Assembly: GCA_016712345.1 (NCBI GenBank)
Contig: JADJRH010000011.1
Span: forward strand, 2,170,001 to 2,234,000
Direction: 5' to 3'
Source of the DNA: Polyangiaceae bacterium
GTDB taxonomy: Bacteria > Myxococcota_A > Polyangia > Polyangiales > Polyangiaceae
DNA length: 64,000 bases
A program made the translations under genes and the position numbers. The notes under the pieces were generated by a model. The model saw only the letters and a list, made by a program, of their open reading frames with translations, was not told where the DNA came from and did not search any database. This document shows positions 33,030 to 42,838 of this stretch, in pieces. Numbering within the stretch: position 1 is the first letter of the stretch; each line of letters starts with the position of its first letter.

Positions 33030-33770
33030 TCACGCTCGCAGGGCGAGAACAACGCCTACAAGCGTTAGCAGAGCAAAAACAAGAATTCGAAACGTTCGCT
33101 CCGGCAGTTTGCCGTGCAGCACTTCACCCATCACAAGGCCTACCGCGAGGCCTGGAACCAGCCACGCTGTCAACGTGAGCGACGTTCGACCGATGTGGCC
33201 TGTGTACGCATGGATGATCAAGAGTACGCCGCCGAGCAAAAACCAGAGCGCGGCGAGCGTTGCGCGAAACACCCGCTTGTCGGGCAGCGTTCGGCCGCAG
33301 ACGTACACAACGGGCGGCCCGCCCGACGCAAATGCGCCGTGAATGGCGCCTCCTAAAAACAGCAGGAAAAAAGCCAATCCCCGATGGATGGGGCGCTCTT
33401 TTGCTTGTGTACGCACGAGGCCCCACAGCTCGACGGCGCCGAGCACCGCGACAAATATGCCGAAAGCCAACCGCACAGTGTTGGGCGGAAGTTTTTGAAA
33501 CGCAAAAACTCCGAGCGGAAAGCCGAGGCCCATTACCGGCAAAATCCGCCGAAAGAGAGCGCGCCCGTCGACATGGGTGTACGCACGTGAAAGCACCGCG
33601 AGCGACAGCGCCAGATTGAGCGGAACGATCGCAAAAAGCAGCTCGTCAATGGATGTAACGAGCGATCCGAGCGCAAGTGTGATCAGCGTTGCGCCGAAGC
33701 CGACAGCCGCTTCAGTGGTAAACGCCACGGCCACAACGGTGATGAGAACGATCCGCGCAAGCGGGGTCAT
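33030..33770 (-). CDS. TauE/SafE family permease
   Basis: 246-residue integral membrane protein from the ATG at 33770 (a GTG three codons upstream is possible). Eight or so hydrophobic segments, with the TauE/SafE repeat signature: an N-terminal GFGATLITLALGSLV and a mid-protein GAIHGAFASGGPPVVYV. The family moves sulfite, sulfonates or other organic anions across the inner membrane. The gene is convergent with the S1P-lyase-like gene (stops abut at 33029/33030) and divergent from the molybdopterin gene. Confidence 0.88.
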   Translation of the reverse strand: MTPLARIVLITVVAVAFTTEAAVGFGATLITLALGSLVTSIDELLFAIVPLNLALSLAVLSRAYTHVDGRALFRRILPVMGLGFPLGVFAFQKLPPNTVRLAFGIFVAVLGAVELWGLVRTQAKERPIHRGLAFFLLFLGGAIHGAFASGGPPVVYVCGRTLPDKRVFRATLAALWFLLGGVLLIIHAYTGHIGRTSLTLTAWLVPGLAVGLVMGEVLHGKLPERTFRILVFALLTLVGVVLALRA

Positions 33771-33835
33771 CGGTCGCACCCTAGTTGTTTCACGGCTTCT
33801 GTGAACAACAATTGTTGGGTTACCCTGCGCGCAAC

Positions 33836-36061
33836 ATGGCGCAAACGGTCACCACTTTTTGTCGCATCTGCGAAGTTCTCTGCGGTTTGGAAGCCGACGT
33901 GGAGAACGGGCGCGTGACGGCGCTTCGGCCCGACGCGAACCATGTGACGACGCACGGGTTTGCCTGCCCCAAGGGGCTCAAGCAGCATCAAATGTACACA
34001 AGTGTCGATCGCCTGCACCGCGTTGAAACGCGCGACGGCGAAACGTGGTCGCAGATCGACTGGGACACGGCGTTGGGCGAAATTGGCGCAAAAGTGAAGC
34101 AAATCGTGGGCGAACACGGTCCGAACGCCGTGGCTATGTACGTGGGCACGGCGGCCGGATTCAGCGTGCTCCACCCCATTTTTGCACAGGGATTCATGAC
34201 GGGGATCGGCTCGAAAAACATGTACGCAACGGCCACGCAGGACTGCGCAAACAAGTTTGCCGTGGCGCGCGCCATGTACGGATTTCCTTTCACTCAGCCG
34301 TTTCCAGATCTCGATCGGACAGAGTGTCTGATTGTGACGGGTGCCAATCCGGTGGTTTCGAAATGGAGCTTTCTTCAAGTTCCAAACCCCGCCAAAAAAC
34401 TGAAATCGATCGAAGCTCGCGGAGGGAAGGTTTTCTTTGTCGATCCGCGGCGCACCGAGTCTGCGAAAACGGCGGGCGAACACGTTTTTATTCGTCCTGA
34501 CACGGACGTATTTTTCTTCCTCGCTTTTTTAAACGAGCTGTTTGCCCAAAACGGCGTGGACCGAGAGCGGGCAGAAAAGTACACATCGGGCATAGAAGTG
34601 CTCCGCCGATTGACTGAGCGCTGGACCCCCGAGCGGTGTGCAGAAATCACTCAAATTCCCGCCGAAAAACTCCGCGAAATGGTGAGCACTTACCGGTTGG
34701 CCCGCGGCGCGGCCCTGTACTGTTCGACCGGGGTCAACATGGGTAGTCGAGGATCACTGTCATTTTGGTTGCAGGAGAGTATCAACGCCATTTCAGGAAA
34801 CTTGGACAGATCGGGTGGAACACTTGTTGGTAAGGGTGTGTTTGACTTTCCCGCGTTTGGTAAAAAAACAGGAACTCTGCTCCGCAACGACCGATCACGC
34901 ATTGGGGACTTTACCTCTGTGAACGACGCCTTTCCGGGTGGAATTTTGGCGGATGAAATATTGACCCCCGGCCCCAATCAGGTGCGCGCCCTCTTTGTGA
35001 CGGGCGGAAATCCGCTCATTACAATGCCCAACTCGGAGCGGTTGAAACATGCCTTTTCAAAGCTCGACCTGCTTGTAACGGTGGATCTTTATAAAAACGA
35101 GACAGGGAGCTTGGCGCATTACATATTGCCCGCCACCTCCCCGCTCGAAAGGCCGGATCTCCCTTTTATCTTCCCACTGTTTTTGGGCCTTCAAACCGAA
35201 CCTTACCTTCAAGCTACCCATCGCATCGCCGAACCCCAAGGTGAACAGCGCGACGAGGCGACCATTTACCTCGACTTGTGCAAAGCGTGCGGGGTTAACC
35301 TTTTTGGATCAAAAGCGGCTCAACGCACAATGGAGTGGGCGCGCAACTCTCACAGCAAAAAGAGGCCCGGCAAACAGCCCTCTCTACCCTTGGAAGGGCT
35401 TCTCAGCGGTCTTTTGCGTTTGACAGGTCAGGGCAGTTTTCAATCGCTTGCCGCGCACAAACATGGTCGAAAACGGCCGGCTCATGCGAGTGGAACCTTT
35501 CTACCCGAGCGCGTGCTGACCGACGATGGGAAGGTAAACCTGGCACCTGAAAGCCTCGTTTCTGAAGCGGAGCGAACCCTTGAAGAGAGTTTCGAAGCCG
35601 AAAAGCTCAACCGCCGGCGTCTCAAGCTGATTACCAAACGCGCAACCACAACCCACAACTCTTGGACGCACAATCTACCCGACTTTGTGGCCGGAGAACG
35701 GGGTACAAACTACCTCTTCATGCATCCTCAAGACGCGCTCGAACGAGAGCTTTCTCAGGGAGACTTGGTGGATGTGACCACGCCTACCCATTCTGTCAGG
35801 GTGCCTTTGCGCCTGCTTTCAGATCTGATGCCGGGAACCGTGGCAATGCCTCACGGTTGGGGGCATCAACATGCCCAAGGGCTCAGCGTGGCAAGGCAAA
35901 CGCGAGGGGTGAATGTGAATTTGCTCGCGGCCGATGGGCCCAACTCCATTGAGCGTATTGCGGGCATGGCGCACCTGACTGGATTCATCGTGGAGGTGAC
36001 CCGCGCCTCGGGCCCGCAGGCGGCCACATGGTCAGGTTTGGGAAATTCAACCAAAACCTGA
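33836..36061 (+). CDS. molybdopterin-dependent oxidoreductase, formate-dehydrogenase-like
   Basis: 741 residues from the ATG at 33836. The N-terminal 4Fe-4S site is CRICEVLCGL...CPKG (Cys pattern C-x2-C-x3-C-xn-C), followed by three molybdopterin-binding domains: AMYVGTAAGFSVLHP, ECLIVTGANPVVSKW, FVDPRRTESAKTA, FVTGGNPLITMPN, and a C-terminal MGD-binding domain (LFMHPQDALERELSQGDLVDV, MPHGWGHQHAQG). Single-subunit BisC/FdhF-like enzymes of this size use MGD to oxidise or reduce small substrates. No selenocysteine is evident, and there is no Tat signal, so it is cytoplasmic. Substrate unclear. Confidence 0.9.
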   Translation: MAQTVTTFCRICEVLCGLEADVENGRVTALRPDANHVTTHGFACPKGLKQHQMYTSVDRLHRVETRDGETWSQIDWDTALGEIGAKVKQIVGEHGPNAVAMYVGTAAGFSVLHPIFAQGFMTGIGSKNMYATATQDCANKFAVARAMYGFPFTQPFPDLDRTECLIVTGANPVVSKWSFLQVPNPAKKLKSIEARGGKVFFVDPRRTESAKTAGEHVFIRPDTDVFFFLAFLNELFAQNGVDRERAEKYTSGIEVLRRLTERWTPERCAEITQIPAEKLREMVSTYRLARGAALYCSTGVNMGSRGSLSFWLQESINAISGNLDRSGGTLVGKGVFDFPAFGKKTGTLLRNDRSRIGDFTSVNDAFPGGILADEILTPGPNQVRALFVTGGNPLITMPNSERLKHAFSKLDLLVTVDLYKNETGSLAHYILPATSPLERPDLPFIFPLFLGLQTEPYLQATHRIAEPQGEQRDEATIYLDLCKACGVNLFGSKAAQRTMEWARNSHSKKRPGKQPSLPLEGLLSGLLRLTGQGSFQSLAAHKHGRKRPAHASGTFLPERVLTDDGKVNLAPESLVSEAERTLEESFEAEKLNRRRLKLITKRATTTHNSWTHNLPDFVAGERGTNYLFMHPQDALERELSQGDLVDVTTPTHSVRVPLRLLSDLMPGTVAMPHGWGHQHAQGLSVARQTRGVNVNLLAADGPNSIERIAGMAHLTGFIVEVTRASGPQAATWSGLGNSTKT

Positions 36062-36195
36062 AATCTCCACCTTGCCTGACACATCGTGTCCAAACGGGCG
36101 CAATTTCGCGCGGCGTCATACTTCATTTTCATGAACGTCATTCAACCTTATTTTTATAAGTTGAAAACGCTGTTGAGGTACATCATCATAGGCGG

Positions 36196-36687
36196 ATGGA
36201 TGCGATCGATCACCGCATCGTGCAGCTCCTACAGATCGACGGCCGCGCCACTCAACTGGAGTTGGCGCGTGAAGTAGGCCTTTCTCAGCCTGCCGTTGCG
36301 GAGCGCATTCGCAAACTGGAAGAAGGCGGCGTCATCAAAGGGTACACAGCCCGCATCAATGCCGCGGAGCTTGGGAAAGACATTACCGCTTTCATCGGCG
36401 TGAAGATTGAGCACCCGAAACACTTTGAAGGGTTTGCCAAACGGGTTCTCGCAATCAACGACGTTCTCGAATGTCATCGCGTGGCGGGTGAAGACTCGTA
36501 CATGCTCAAGGTGAAAACCGAGAACACACGCGCGCTCGACGAGTTGCTTGTGGAAACGCTGCGAACAATCCCCGGCGTTACGCAAACACAAACCATCATT
36601 GTTTTGGCTTCAATCAAAGAAGACTCTCGCATTTTTGTTCCCGACAATCTGCTCGGAAACGAGCCTGCCAAAAGGAAAAGTCGATGA
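36196..36687 (+). CDS. Lrp/AsnC-family transcriptional regulator
   Basis: 163 residues: N-terminal winged HTH (IDHRIVQLLQIDGRATQLELA, VGLSQPAVAERIRKLEEGGVI) and a C-terminal RAM ligand-binding domain (ALDELLVETLRTIPGVTQTQTIIVLASIKE). Its ATG lies about 130 bp after the molybdopterin gene, and its stop overlaps the ATG of the aminotransferase (ATGA at 36684-36687). The pair is therefore a regulator with its likely amino-acid target enzyme, and autogenous control by an amino acid is expected. Confidence 0.94.
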   Translation: MDAIDHRIVQLLQIDGRATQLELAREVGLSQPAVAERIRKLEEGGVIKGYTARINAAELGKDITAFIGVKIEHPKHFEGFAKRVLAINDVLECHRVAGEDSYMLKVKTENTRALDELLVETLRTIPGVTQTQTIIVLASIKEDSRIFVPDNLLGNEPAKRKSR

Positions 36688-37898
36688 GCATTCACCTTGC
36701 AAAAAGCGCGGCTCGTTACGCACCGTCGGCTGTTCGCGAGATCCTGAAGGTGGCCGAGCAGCCTGACATTCTTTCGTTCGCCGGTGGGTTGCCCGCGCCT
36801 GAACTTTTTCCTGTGAAAGAGATCGCTGAAGCGCACGAGCGCGTGCTCGCTCGTGAAGGTGGGGCCGCCCTTCAATACAGCACAACGGAAGGGTTTGGTC
36901 CGCTTCGTGAGTGGATTGCGGCTCGCCTTTCGAGCCTCGGGATCGGGTGCAACGCAGAACGTGTACTCATCACCAACGGGTCGCAGCAGGGGATCGATCT
37001 CGCTGCGCGCGTGCTGCTCGATCCGGGCGATCGTGTGGCTGTGGAGAACCCAAGTTACCTCGCCGCACTTCAAGTGTTTGCGGCACAAAATGTTCGTTTT
37101 GCAATTGTCGGGAGTGACGACGAAGGGATGCGCACCGACGAGCTGGAGCAAATTCACGCGCGCGAAAAAATCCGCCTTGTGTACCTTGTGCCCAACTTTC
37201 AAAATCCGCGCGGAACAACGCTCTCGCTTTCGCGGCGCAAAACGTTGGTGGAGTTTGCGCAGCGCCACAACATCCCTGTTCTTGAAGACGATCCGTACGG
37301 CGCGCTTCGTTTTGAAGGGTCGGATACGCCCTCGCTGGCGGCGCTCGATGACCGGGGAGTTGTTATTCACCTGGGCACTTTTTCAAAAACGCTCGCGCCC
37401 GGCCTTCGCATTGGTTGGGTCACAGCGCCCGCAGAAATTCTCCGAGGGATGACGGTCGCAAAGCAGGCGGCCGACCTGCACACCGCAACGCTCGCCCAGC
37501 GTGCCACCGCGGCGCTTCTTGAAACGTTCGACTACGACGGGCATCTCAACGTCATTCGCGGTGTGTACGGTGAGCGTCGGCGCACCATGTTGTCAGCGCT
37601 TTCACGTCACATGCCCAAAGGCACGCGGTGGACGCGGCCCGATGGAGGCATGTTCACGTGGGTGGAGCTGCCGCACGGCCTTTCGGCGAGTGAGCTGTTT
37701 TCTGCGGCGCTTGCCGAACACGTGGCGTTCGTGCCGGGCAGTTCGTTTTACTCGGAAAATCCCAGGCACGACACCATGCGGCTCAACTTTTCAAATCGCT
37801 CGCCGGAGTGGATTGAAGAAGGGATCATGCGCCTCGGTCGCGTCACGGCGCGGGCACTCGCCAAACACATGGGTACACAACAAAGCGCGACGGCGTAA
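36684..37898 (+). CDS. PLP-dependent aminotransferase (LysN/2-aminoadipate type)
   Basis: 404 residues, fold type I. Start region SIHLAKSAARYAPSAVREIL with FAGGLPAPELFPV, then YSTTEGFGPLREWIA (substrate/aldehyde contacts), ITNGSQQGIDL, VENPSYLAALQ, VPNFQNPRG, EDDPYGALRF, and the PLP lysine in HLGTFSKTLAPGLRIG. This is the alpha-aminoadipate/aromatic aminotransferase branch, which also includes the domain of MocR proteins. Coupled to the Lrp regulator. The amino donor cannot be decided from sequence alone. Confidence 0.9.
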   Translation: MSIHLAKSAARYAPSAVREILKVAEQPDILSFAGGLPAPELFPVKEIAEAHERVLAREGGAALQYSTTEGFGPLREWIAARLSSLGIGCNAERVLITNGSQQGIDLAARVLLDPGDRVAVENPSYLAALQVFAAQNVRFAIVGSDDEGMRTDELEQIHAREKIRLVYLVPNFQNPRGTTLSLSRRKTLVEFAQRHNIPVLEDDPYGALRFEGSDTPSLAALDDRGVVIHLGTFSKTLAPGLRIGWVTAPAEILRGMTVAKQAADLHTATLAQRATAALLETFDYDGHLNVIRGVYGERRRTMLSALSRHMPKGTRWTRPDGGMFTWVELPHGLSASELFSAALAEHVAFVPGSSFYSENPRHDTMRLNFSNRSPEWIEEGIMRLGRVTARALAKHMGTQQSATA

Positions 37899-37989
37899 TT
37901 GTGTACTCTGCATCCAGGCGCGTTGTGTACGCGCAGCGGTAAAAAGTCCCCTTGCGGAATGTGCGTTCGGGGAGTAGTGCGCGCGCAGT

Positions 37990-39393
37990 ATGTCGGAAAA
38001 TCCTAATAGTCGTCCCGCGGCGGTCCTCGTGGCCGTTCAACTCCCCGACGTTACAGATCTGGATCACGAAGCCGACTTGGCTGAGTTGAAGCGGCTCGTG
38101 GACACCCTCGGCTACGAGGTGATTGCCACCGTCAGTCAGAAACGTCCGTCCCTTTCTCCGGCCGCCGTGGTGGGTGAGGGAAAGTTAAAGGAGCTTTCAG
38201 ACCTGACGGGTGGAAAAGGGTTTGTGCCCTCGGGCGCGCCCTCCAAGAAAGACAAGGCACGGGCGAAACGCAGAGCGATTGAAGCAGATGCCGATGAAGG
38301 GGTGGAGGAGGTCGAGTCAGACTCTCCTGAAAGTGGACAATCTTCCCATTCGCCGAGCCGCAAAGCCACAGTGGTGGTAGTAGACCACGAGATCACTCCC
38401 AGTCAGGCCCGCAACTTGGAGCGCGCCACGGGCGCCGAAGTGCTCGATCGAACAGGTGTGATCGTGGAGATCTTCCATCGGCATGCCCGAAGTCGCGAAG
38501 CAAAGCTCGAAGTTGAAATTGCCCGACTGAAATATGTTGCACCCCGGCTGCGAGAAGCGGGCGGCGGCGGCGATCGACAGCGCGGTGGAATTGGTGGAAA
38601 AGGCGCGGGTGAATCGGCGCTTGAATTGGATCGCCGAAAAATTCGCGATCGCATTGCCGAGCTGCGTGAAGAAATCGCTGCGATTCAAAAGGAACAGGAC
38701 CACCGCCGCGAAGCTCGCCGCGATCAGCAACGGGTAGCGCTTGTGGGCTATACAAACGCGGGCAAAAGCTCGCTCATGCGCGCCCTCACGGGCAGTGAAG
38801 TGCTGGTGGCCGACAAATTGTTTGCCACGCTTGATACAACGGTTCGTGCGCTCCACCCTGAAACCAAGCCCCGCGTGCTCGTTTCTGACACGGTTGGGTT
38901 TATCAAAAAGCTCCCGCACGACCTTGTGGCTTCCTTCCGATCTACCCTCGACGAGGCGCGCGAAGCGTCGCTGCTTCTCTACGTGGCCGATGCGTCCGAC
39001 CCAACATTTCGAGGTCAACTCGAAGTGACACGTTCTACCCTTGGGGAGATCGGGGCCGCGAAAATTGCATCAAAACTCCTTTTAAATAAGACGGATCGGT
39101 TGTCGGCAAGTGAGCGAAAAAACCTCGCTCATGAATTTCCAGATGCGATTCTACTGTCCGCAAAAGATCCCGCCGACGTGACTCGACTGCGCGACTTCAT
39201 AGTTCACTTTTTTGAATCGCAAATGGTAGAGGGTGAGATTTTTCTACCCTACTCAAAGCAACAGCTCGTATCCGAGGTGTTTGAAAACTGCCGTGTCCTG
39301 TCTGAAGACTACGACGAAAAGGGGCGAAAATTGCAGGTGTTGGCGCACCCCAAAACCCTGTCGCGGTTGAGTCAGCTAACCGGTCAACTCTGA
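37990..39393 (+). CDS. hflX: GTPase HflX
   Basis: 467 residues. N-terminal HflX domain (ADLAELKRLVDTLGYEVIAT, VVDHEITPSQARNLERATGAEVLDRTGVI, AKLEVEIARLKYVAPRL with the GGGGDRQRGGIGGKG loop), coiled-coil, then the G domain: G1 GYTNAGKSSLMRAL, G2 around LFATLDTT, G3 VSDTVGFIKKLP, G4 NKTD. HflX splits stalled or hibernating ribosomes. An insert of about 50 charged residues (KKDKARAKRRAIEADADEGV...) in the N-terminal domain is unusual for HflX. Two GTGTAC-family words lie just upstream (37901, 37923). Confidence 0.96.
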   Translation: MSENPNSRPAAVLVAVQLPDVTDLDHEADLAELKRLVDTLGYEVIATVSQKRPSLSPAAVVGEGKLKELSDLTGGKGFVPSGAPSKKDKARAKRRAIEADADEGVEEVESDSPESGQSSHSPSRKATVVVVDHEITPSQARNLERATGAEVLDRTGVIVEIFHRHARSREAKLEVEIARLKYVAPRLREAGGGGDRQRGGIGGKGAGESALELDRRKIRDRIAELREEIAAIQKEQDHRREARRDQQRVALVGYTNAGKSSLMRALTGSEVLVADKLFATLDTTVRALHPETKPRVLVSDTVGFIKKLPHDLVASFRSTLDEAREASLLLYVADASDPTFRGQLEVTRSTLGEIGAAKIASKLLLNKTDRLSASERKNLAHEFPDAILLSAKDPADVTRLRDFIVHFFESQMVEGEIFLPYSKQQLVSEVFENCRVLSEDYDEKGRKLQVLAHPKTLSRLSQLTGQL

Positions 39394-39646
39394 CTGTCCA
39401 CTCGCTCCTCCACTCACTGACAAAACGCCGCGCCGCCGTCCGTTGCCCGGCATCTGCGACACGAATGTCGTGGTGTCGGGGTGGGGACTGAACATCCCTC
39501 CTTCAAAAACAGCTCAACGCACCGTGGCATATCCAATGCCTGCAAAGATTTGCAATACCGGCGCATCGGGCATGCTCCGACCCTAAACGTCCGATGCGGT
39601 GGATATGTCAGGCGTCATTCAGGCCCACGGACCGTTGAGGCAACCT

Positions 39647-41240
39647 ATGAAACGAAAATGGATACCGGTAGCCGGTGTGTTTGCCACCGCGGCTATTGTG
39701 ATCACCGCGTGCAGCGCCGACCTCGGATCAGAATATGGGGGAGGGGGTTCCGCGGGAGGATTTGGCAACGGGGGAGGGGGCGGAAACATGGGGGTGGGGG
39801 GGAGGCGGGTTACCCCCGGAAGAAGAATTGGAGTCTACCTATGGGGCGCCGGTGGCCACCGGAAAGTTCGTATGGGTAGCCAACCCAACGAGCGGGCGCG
39901 TTGCGTACATCAATGCAGCCACTCTTGAAATCAACGTTGTAGAAGCCGGAAATGCGCCAACCGTTGTGGCGGCAGTTCCAGATCCGGCCGACGACGTGGC
40001 CATTGTCCTGAACGTCCTATCCAACGATGCCACGCTGTTTCGGGCAAAAACATCGGAGGTTTCTGCATTGCAATTTGACGTACCCTCCGGTGGCAACGCG
40101 TGGGCAATCTCGGCCGACGGTCACTTTGCGATCGCTTGGACAAACTCAAAGCTCATCAAAGAAGCCGACCCAATTGACGGTTTTCAAAACCTGACAGTGA
40201 TTGACCTCACCGCATCTGAAAACCCGAGTCATGTGCTGACCGTGGGGTATAGGCCTGTGACCATTGGGTTTGACGCGGAAAGCAAAAAAGCGTTCGCGGT
40301 ATCGCAGGACGGTATCACGGTGATCGGGCTCGACCAGCCGGCTCCGTCGGTGATCAAAAATATCAAGTTGGGTGGTGGCCCGTCCACAGAAGCGGTGGGT
40401 CAAGACGTGGCCATTACGCCCGATGGTGCGTACGCATTGGTGCGAAGTGAAGGCAGCCCCAATATCGGCGTTTTTTCGCTCGAAACGGCTGAAAAAGCGG
40501 AGGTTACTTTATCGGCGCCGGTGACCGATCTCGACCTTTCGCCTGATGGGAAGGTTGGCGTTGCCGTTGTGCGCGACACCGGTGAAACGGTGCTGCTGCC
40601 CATTCCTGAGATTTTTACAGATCCGGCCGGCTTTGCCACAATCCCCATTGCAGGTGTGACGGTAGGTTCGGCCTCCCTTGCCAAAACAAGTCCACTCGCA
40701 TTTTTATACACCAATGCGGTGCCGAGTCCCATTCTCACCTCGATTGATACAAGCGACGCCGCCAAGGCGCCCGTGTTTTATCAATTGTGGGCACCTATTC
40801 AATCGGTGTTTCCAACCAACGATGCATCGCACGCGGTGGTAATTCACTCCACGGCAGATGTTCCCAACTCCACATACCCGGCGGCCATGAGCGTATTGCC
40901 TGTTGCCGCCGATCTACCCGCCAAGCTTCAAGGCCTTGACGGGCCCGTTGTGAGTGTTGCCATTTCGCCCCAGGGGCATCGAGCGATTGTCGCCACCGGC
41001 GACGAGCAACTCCCTCAATATCGACTCTACGTGGCGGCCATGCCGTCGCTTGAGGTAACCCAAATCAACTTGGCAAGTGAGCCCATTGCAGCCGGCATTG
41101 TTGCGCAGGCCGACCGCGGTTATGTGGCCCAAAAACACCCCGACGGTCGAATTACCTTTGTCGACTTCAAATCAGGTGAAGTGCGAACGCTCACCGGGTT
41201 TGAACTTGGATCACAGGTAGTTGACGGAAGCGGAGAGTGA
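39647..41240 (+). pseudogene. beta-propeller-like lipoprotein, frameshifted in a G tract
   Basis: The start (ATG 39647) gives a perfect lipoprotein signal, KRKWIPVAGVFATAAIVITA plus C, followed by a Gly-rich linker. The linker crosses a GTGGGGGGG tract (about 39793-39803), after which the frame must shift by one base to continue as LPPEEELESTYGAPVATGKF, then beta-propeller-like repeats (VWVANPTSGRVAYINAATLE, VGYRPVTIGFDAESKKAFAV, DVAITPDGAYALVRSEG, VSVAISPQGHRAIVATGDE) to 41240. The indel is in a G run, so sequencing error or slipped-strand phase variation are both possible. First gene of a three-gene operon with the two genes downstream. Confidence 0.7.
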
Positions 41241-41242
41241 TC

Positions 41243-42838
41243 ATGCGACGCCCGACTATTGCTGCACTGCTTCTGACAACCTGCATCGCCGGTTGCGGCG
41301 ATCGCGCCGAGGTCTGGGATGGCCCGCCTCCCAACACCGATCTACCCATCTACGGCATGAGGTCCACCATCGCTTTTCTCGACAACGAGGCCGAGCGCGT
41401 GGTGTTTGCGACGCCTGAAACCGTGGGCGAAATGTCGTTTGCCGAGGTGACCACCGGGCGCGGCTACCAAACTTCCGCTCTCAGCTCAGACAGGCAAAAG
41501 CTTGTAACGTTGACGGCCGGTGATGTTCCGCGACGAAAAGCGGAAGATCAAGCGCCCGCGTTGCGCATTTTTGATACAGCTGCGAGCCCTCCAACCCAAA
41601 CCGTTTTTGAACTGGCAGACGCCCTTTCAGGATTGGCACTCGATCCTCAGATGGAATTTGGGGTGGTCTACCCGCGCGGTGCAAGCGTGGCGTTTGTACA
41701 AAACCCAAATGAGTTGGTGCTTGTCAGGTTGAACGAACCACCTTCTGAAACCAACCCGCTGCCCGCAACAATTCGGAGCTACGGTGGGCGACCTGAGGGG
41801 TTTACCTTTACGGATGAATTGTTGCTGCCGGGTGGGGCGCGGCGACTTTTGGTGGTTCGTACAGATCGCGACGTGGCGCTGATTGATTTGAACCAACCTG
41901 AAAAACCTGAAATTACCGTTAAGCTTACCACAGGGGCTACCCAGTTGGTGCCGGCGGGGATTGCCGCAAGCGACGGGGATCCTGAAGATGAAAACGACGC
42001 TCGCGTGGCCGTGCGGCTTGCGAACGACAACAGCGTTATTCTCCTCGATCTGCTGCCAACTCCGGCAGACAAGGTGGACACATCTCCCCATTCGTTTTCA
42101 CCGGTGCCCAACATTGTGGATGTGGGCGGCGTTCCTTCGGATATCACATTTGCCAAAACCGACGGTGGACTCAGGCTTCTCGCTCTGGTTCCAAACGAAA
42201 AAGCACTCAAGTTGGTAGACCCTGCAACGGGGGTTGCAACGAGTGTGGCTCTGGGCGCGCCGTTTGAAAAAATGTCGCTCGTGACCAACATTGTTGGGCC
42301 AACCGACGCAGGCAGTGATGTGGCCCTTCTTTGGTCGGCCAACGTTGCGGGTGTCGCTTTCGTGGCGCTCGGATCGACAATTGGTACGCCTTACAAGAGT
42401 GTGGAGGTTCGACCGGTAGACTTTCCGGCCTACGCTGTTTTGGATGTCCCGGCGCCCAATAACCACCTGAAGATCTTGATGGGTAATCAACTGTCGATAT
42501 TGGATCTTCTTTCGCGCACGATCACCCCGTTTGTGACGCCTCAAAACCCGGATGCATTTGTATCAAACGATGGTCAACGGCTTTGGATATCGGCGAGCGG
42601 TAACGATTTTGCCAAAGTGGACCTAACCACAAAACATCCACAAAACTACTTTCTCAATCAGAACATCGGCGAGGCCATGGAAGTGGAACGGGCCGACGGA
42701 GGACTTTCGTTTATTACCATTCGCCGGCAGGGCGCACTTTCGTTGTCCATGTTTGACGCTCTCGCCCCGTCGCTTGAACAAAACACAGAATATTTCGGCA
42801 TCCTTTACGGCGACTACTCGCAGGAGGGTGAGCAATGA
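41243..42838 (+). CDS. beta-propeller-like lipoprotein
   Basis: 531 residues; the ATG at 41243 follows the previous stop by 2 nt. Lipobox TCIAGC, then repetitive beta-strand segments (STIAFLDNEAERVVFATPE, LVRLNEPPSETNPL, LLVVRTDRDVALIDLNQ, RLLALVPNEKALKLVDPATG) like the preceding gene, so the pair are probably paralogues. They may form a surface scaffold. Its last codons overlap the next gene's start. No enzymatic motif. Confidence 0.75.
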   Translation: MRRPTIAALLLTTCIAGCGDRAEVWDGPPPNTDLPIYGMRSTIAFLDNEAERVVFATPETVGEMSFAEVTTGRGYQTSALSSDRQKLVTLTAGDVPRRKAEDQAPALRIFDTAASPPTQTVFELADALSGLALDPQMEFGVVYPRGASVAFVQNPNELVLVRLNEPPSETNPLPATIRSYGGRPEGFTFTDELLLPGGARRLLVVRTDRDVALIDLNQPEKPEITVKLTTGATQLVPAGIAASDGDPEDENDARVAVRLANDNSVILLDLLPTPADKVDTSPHSFSPVPNIVDVGGVPSDITFAKTDGGLRLLALVPNEKALKLVDPATGVATSVALGAPFEKMSLVTNIVGPTDAGSDVALLWSANVAGVAFVALGSTIGTPYKSVEVRPVDFPAYAVLDVPAPNNHLKILMGNQLSILDLLSRTITPFVTPQNPDAFVSNDGQRLWISASGNDFAKVDLTTKHPQNYFLNQNIGEAMEVERADGGLSFITIRRQGALSLSMFDALAPSLEQNTEYFGILYGDYSQEGEQ

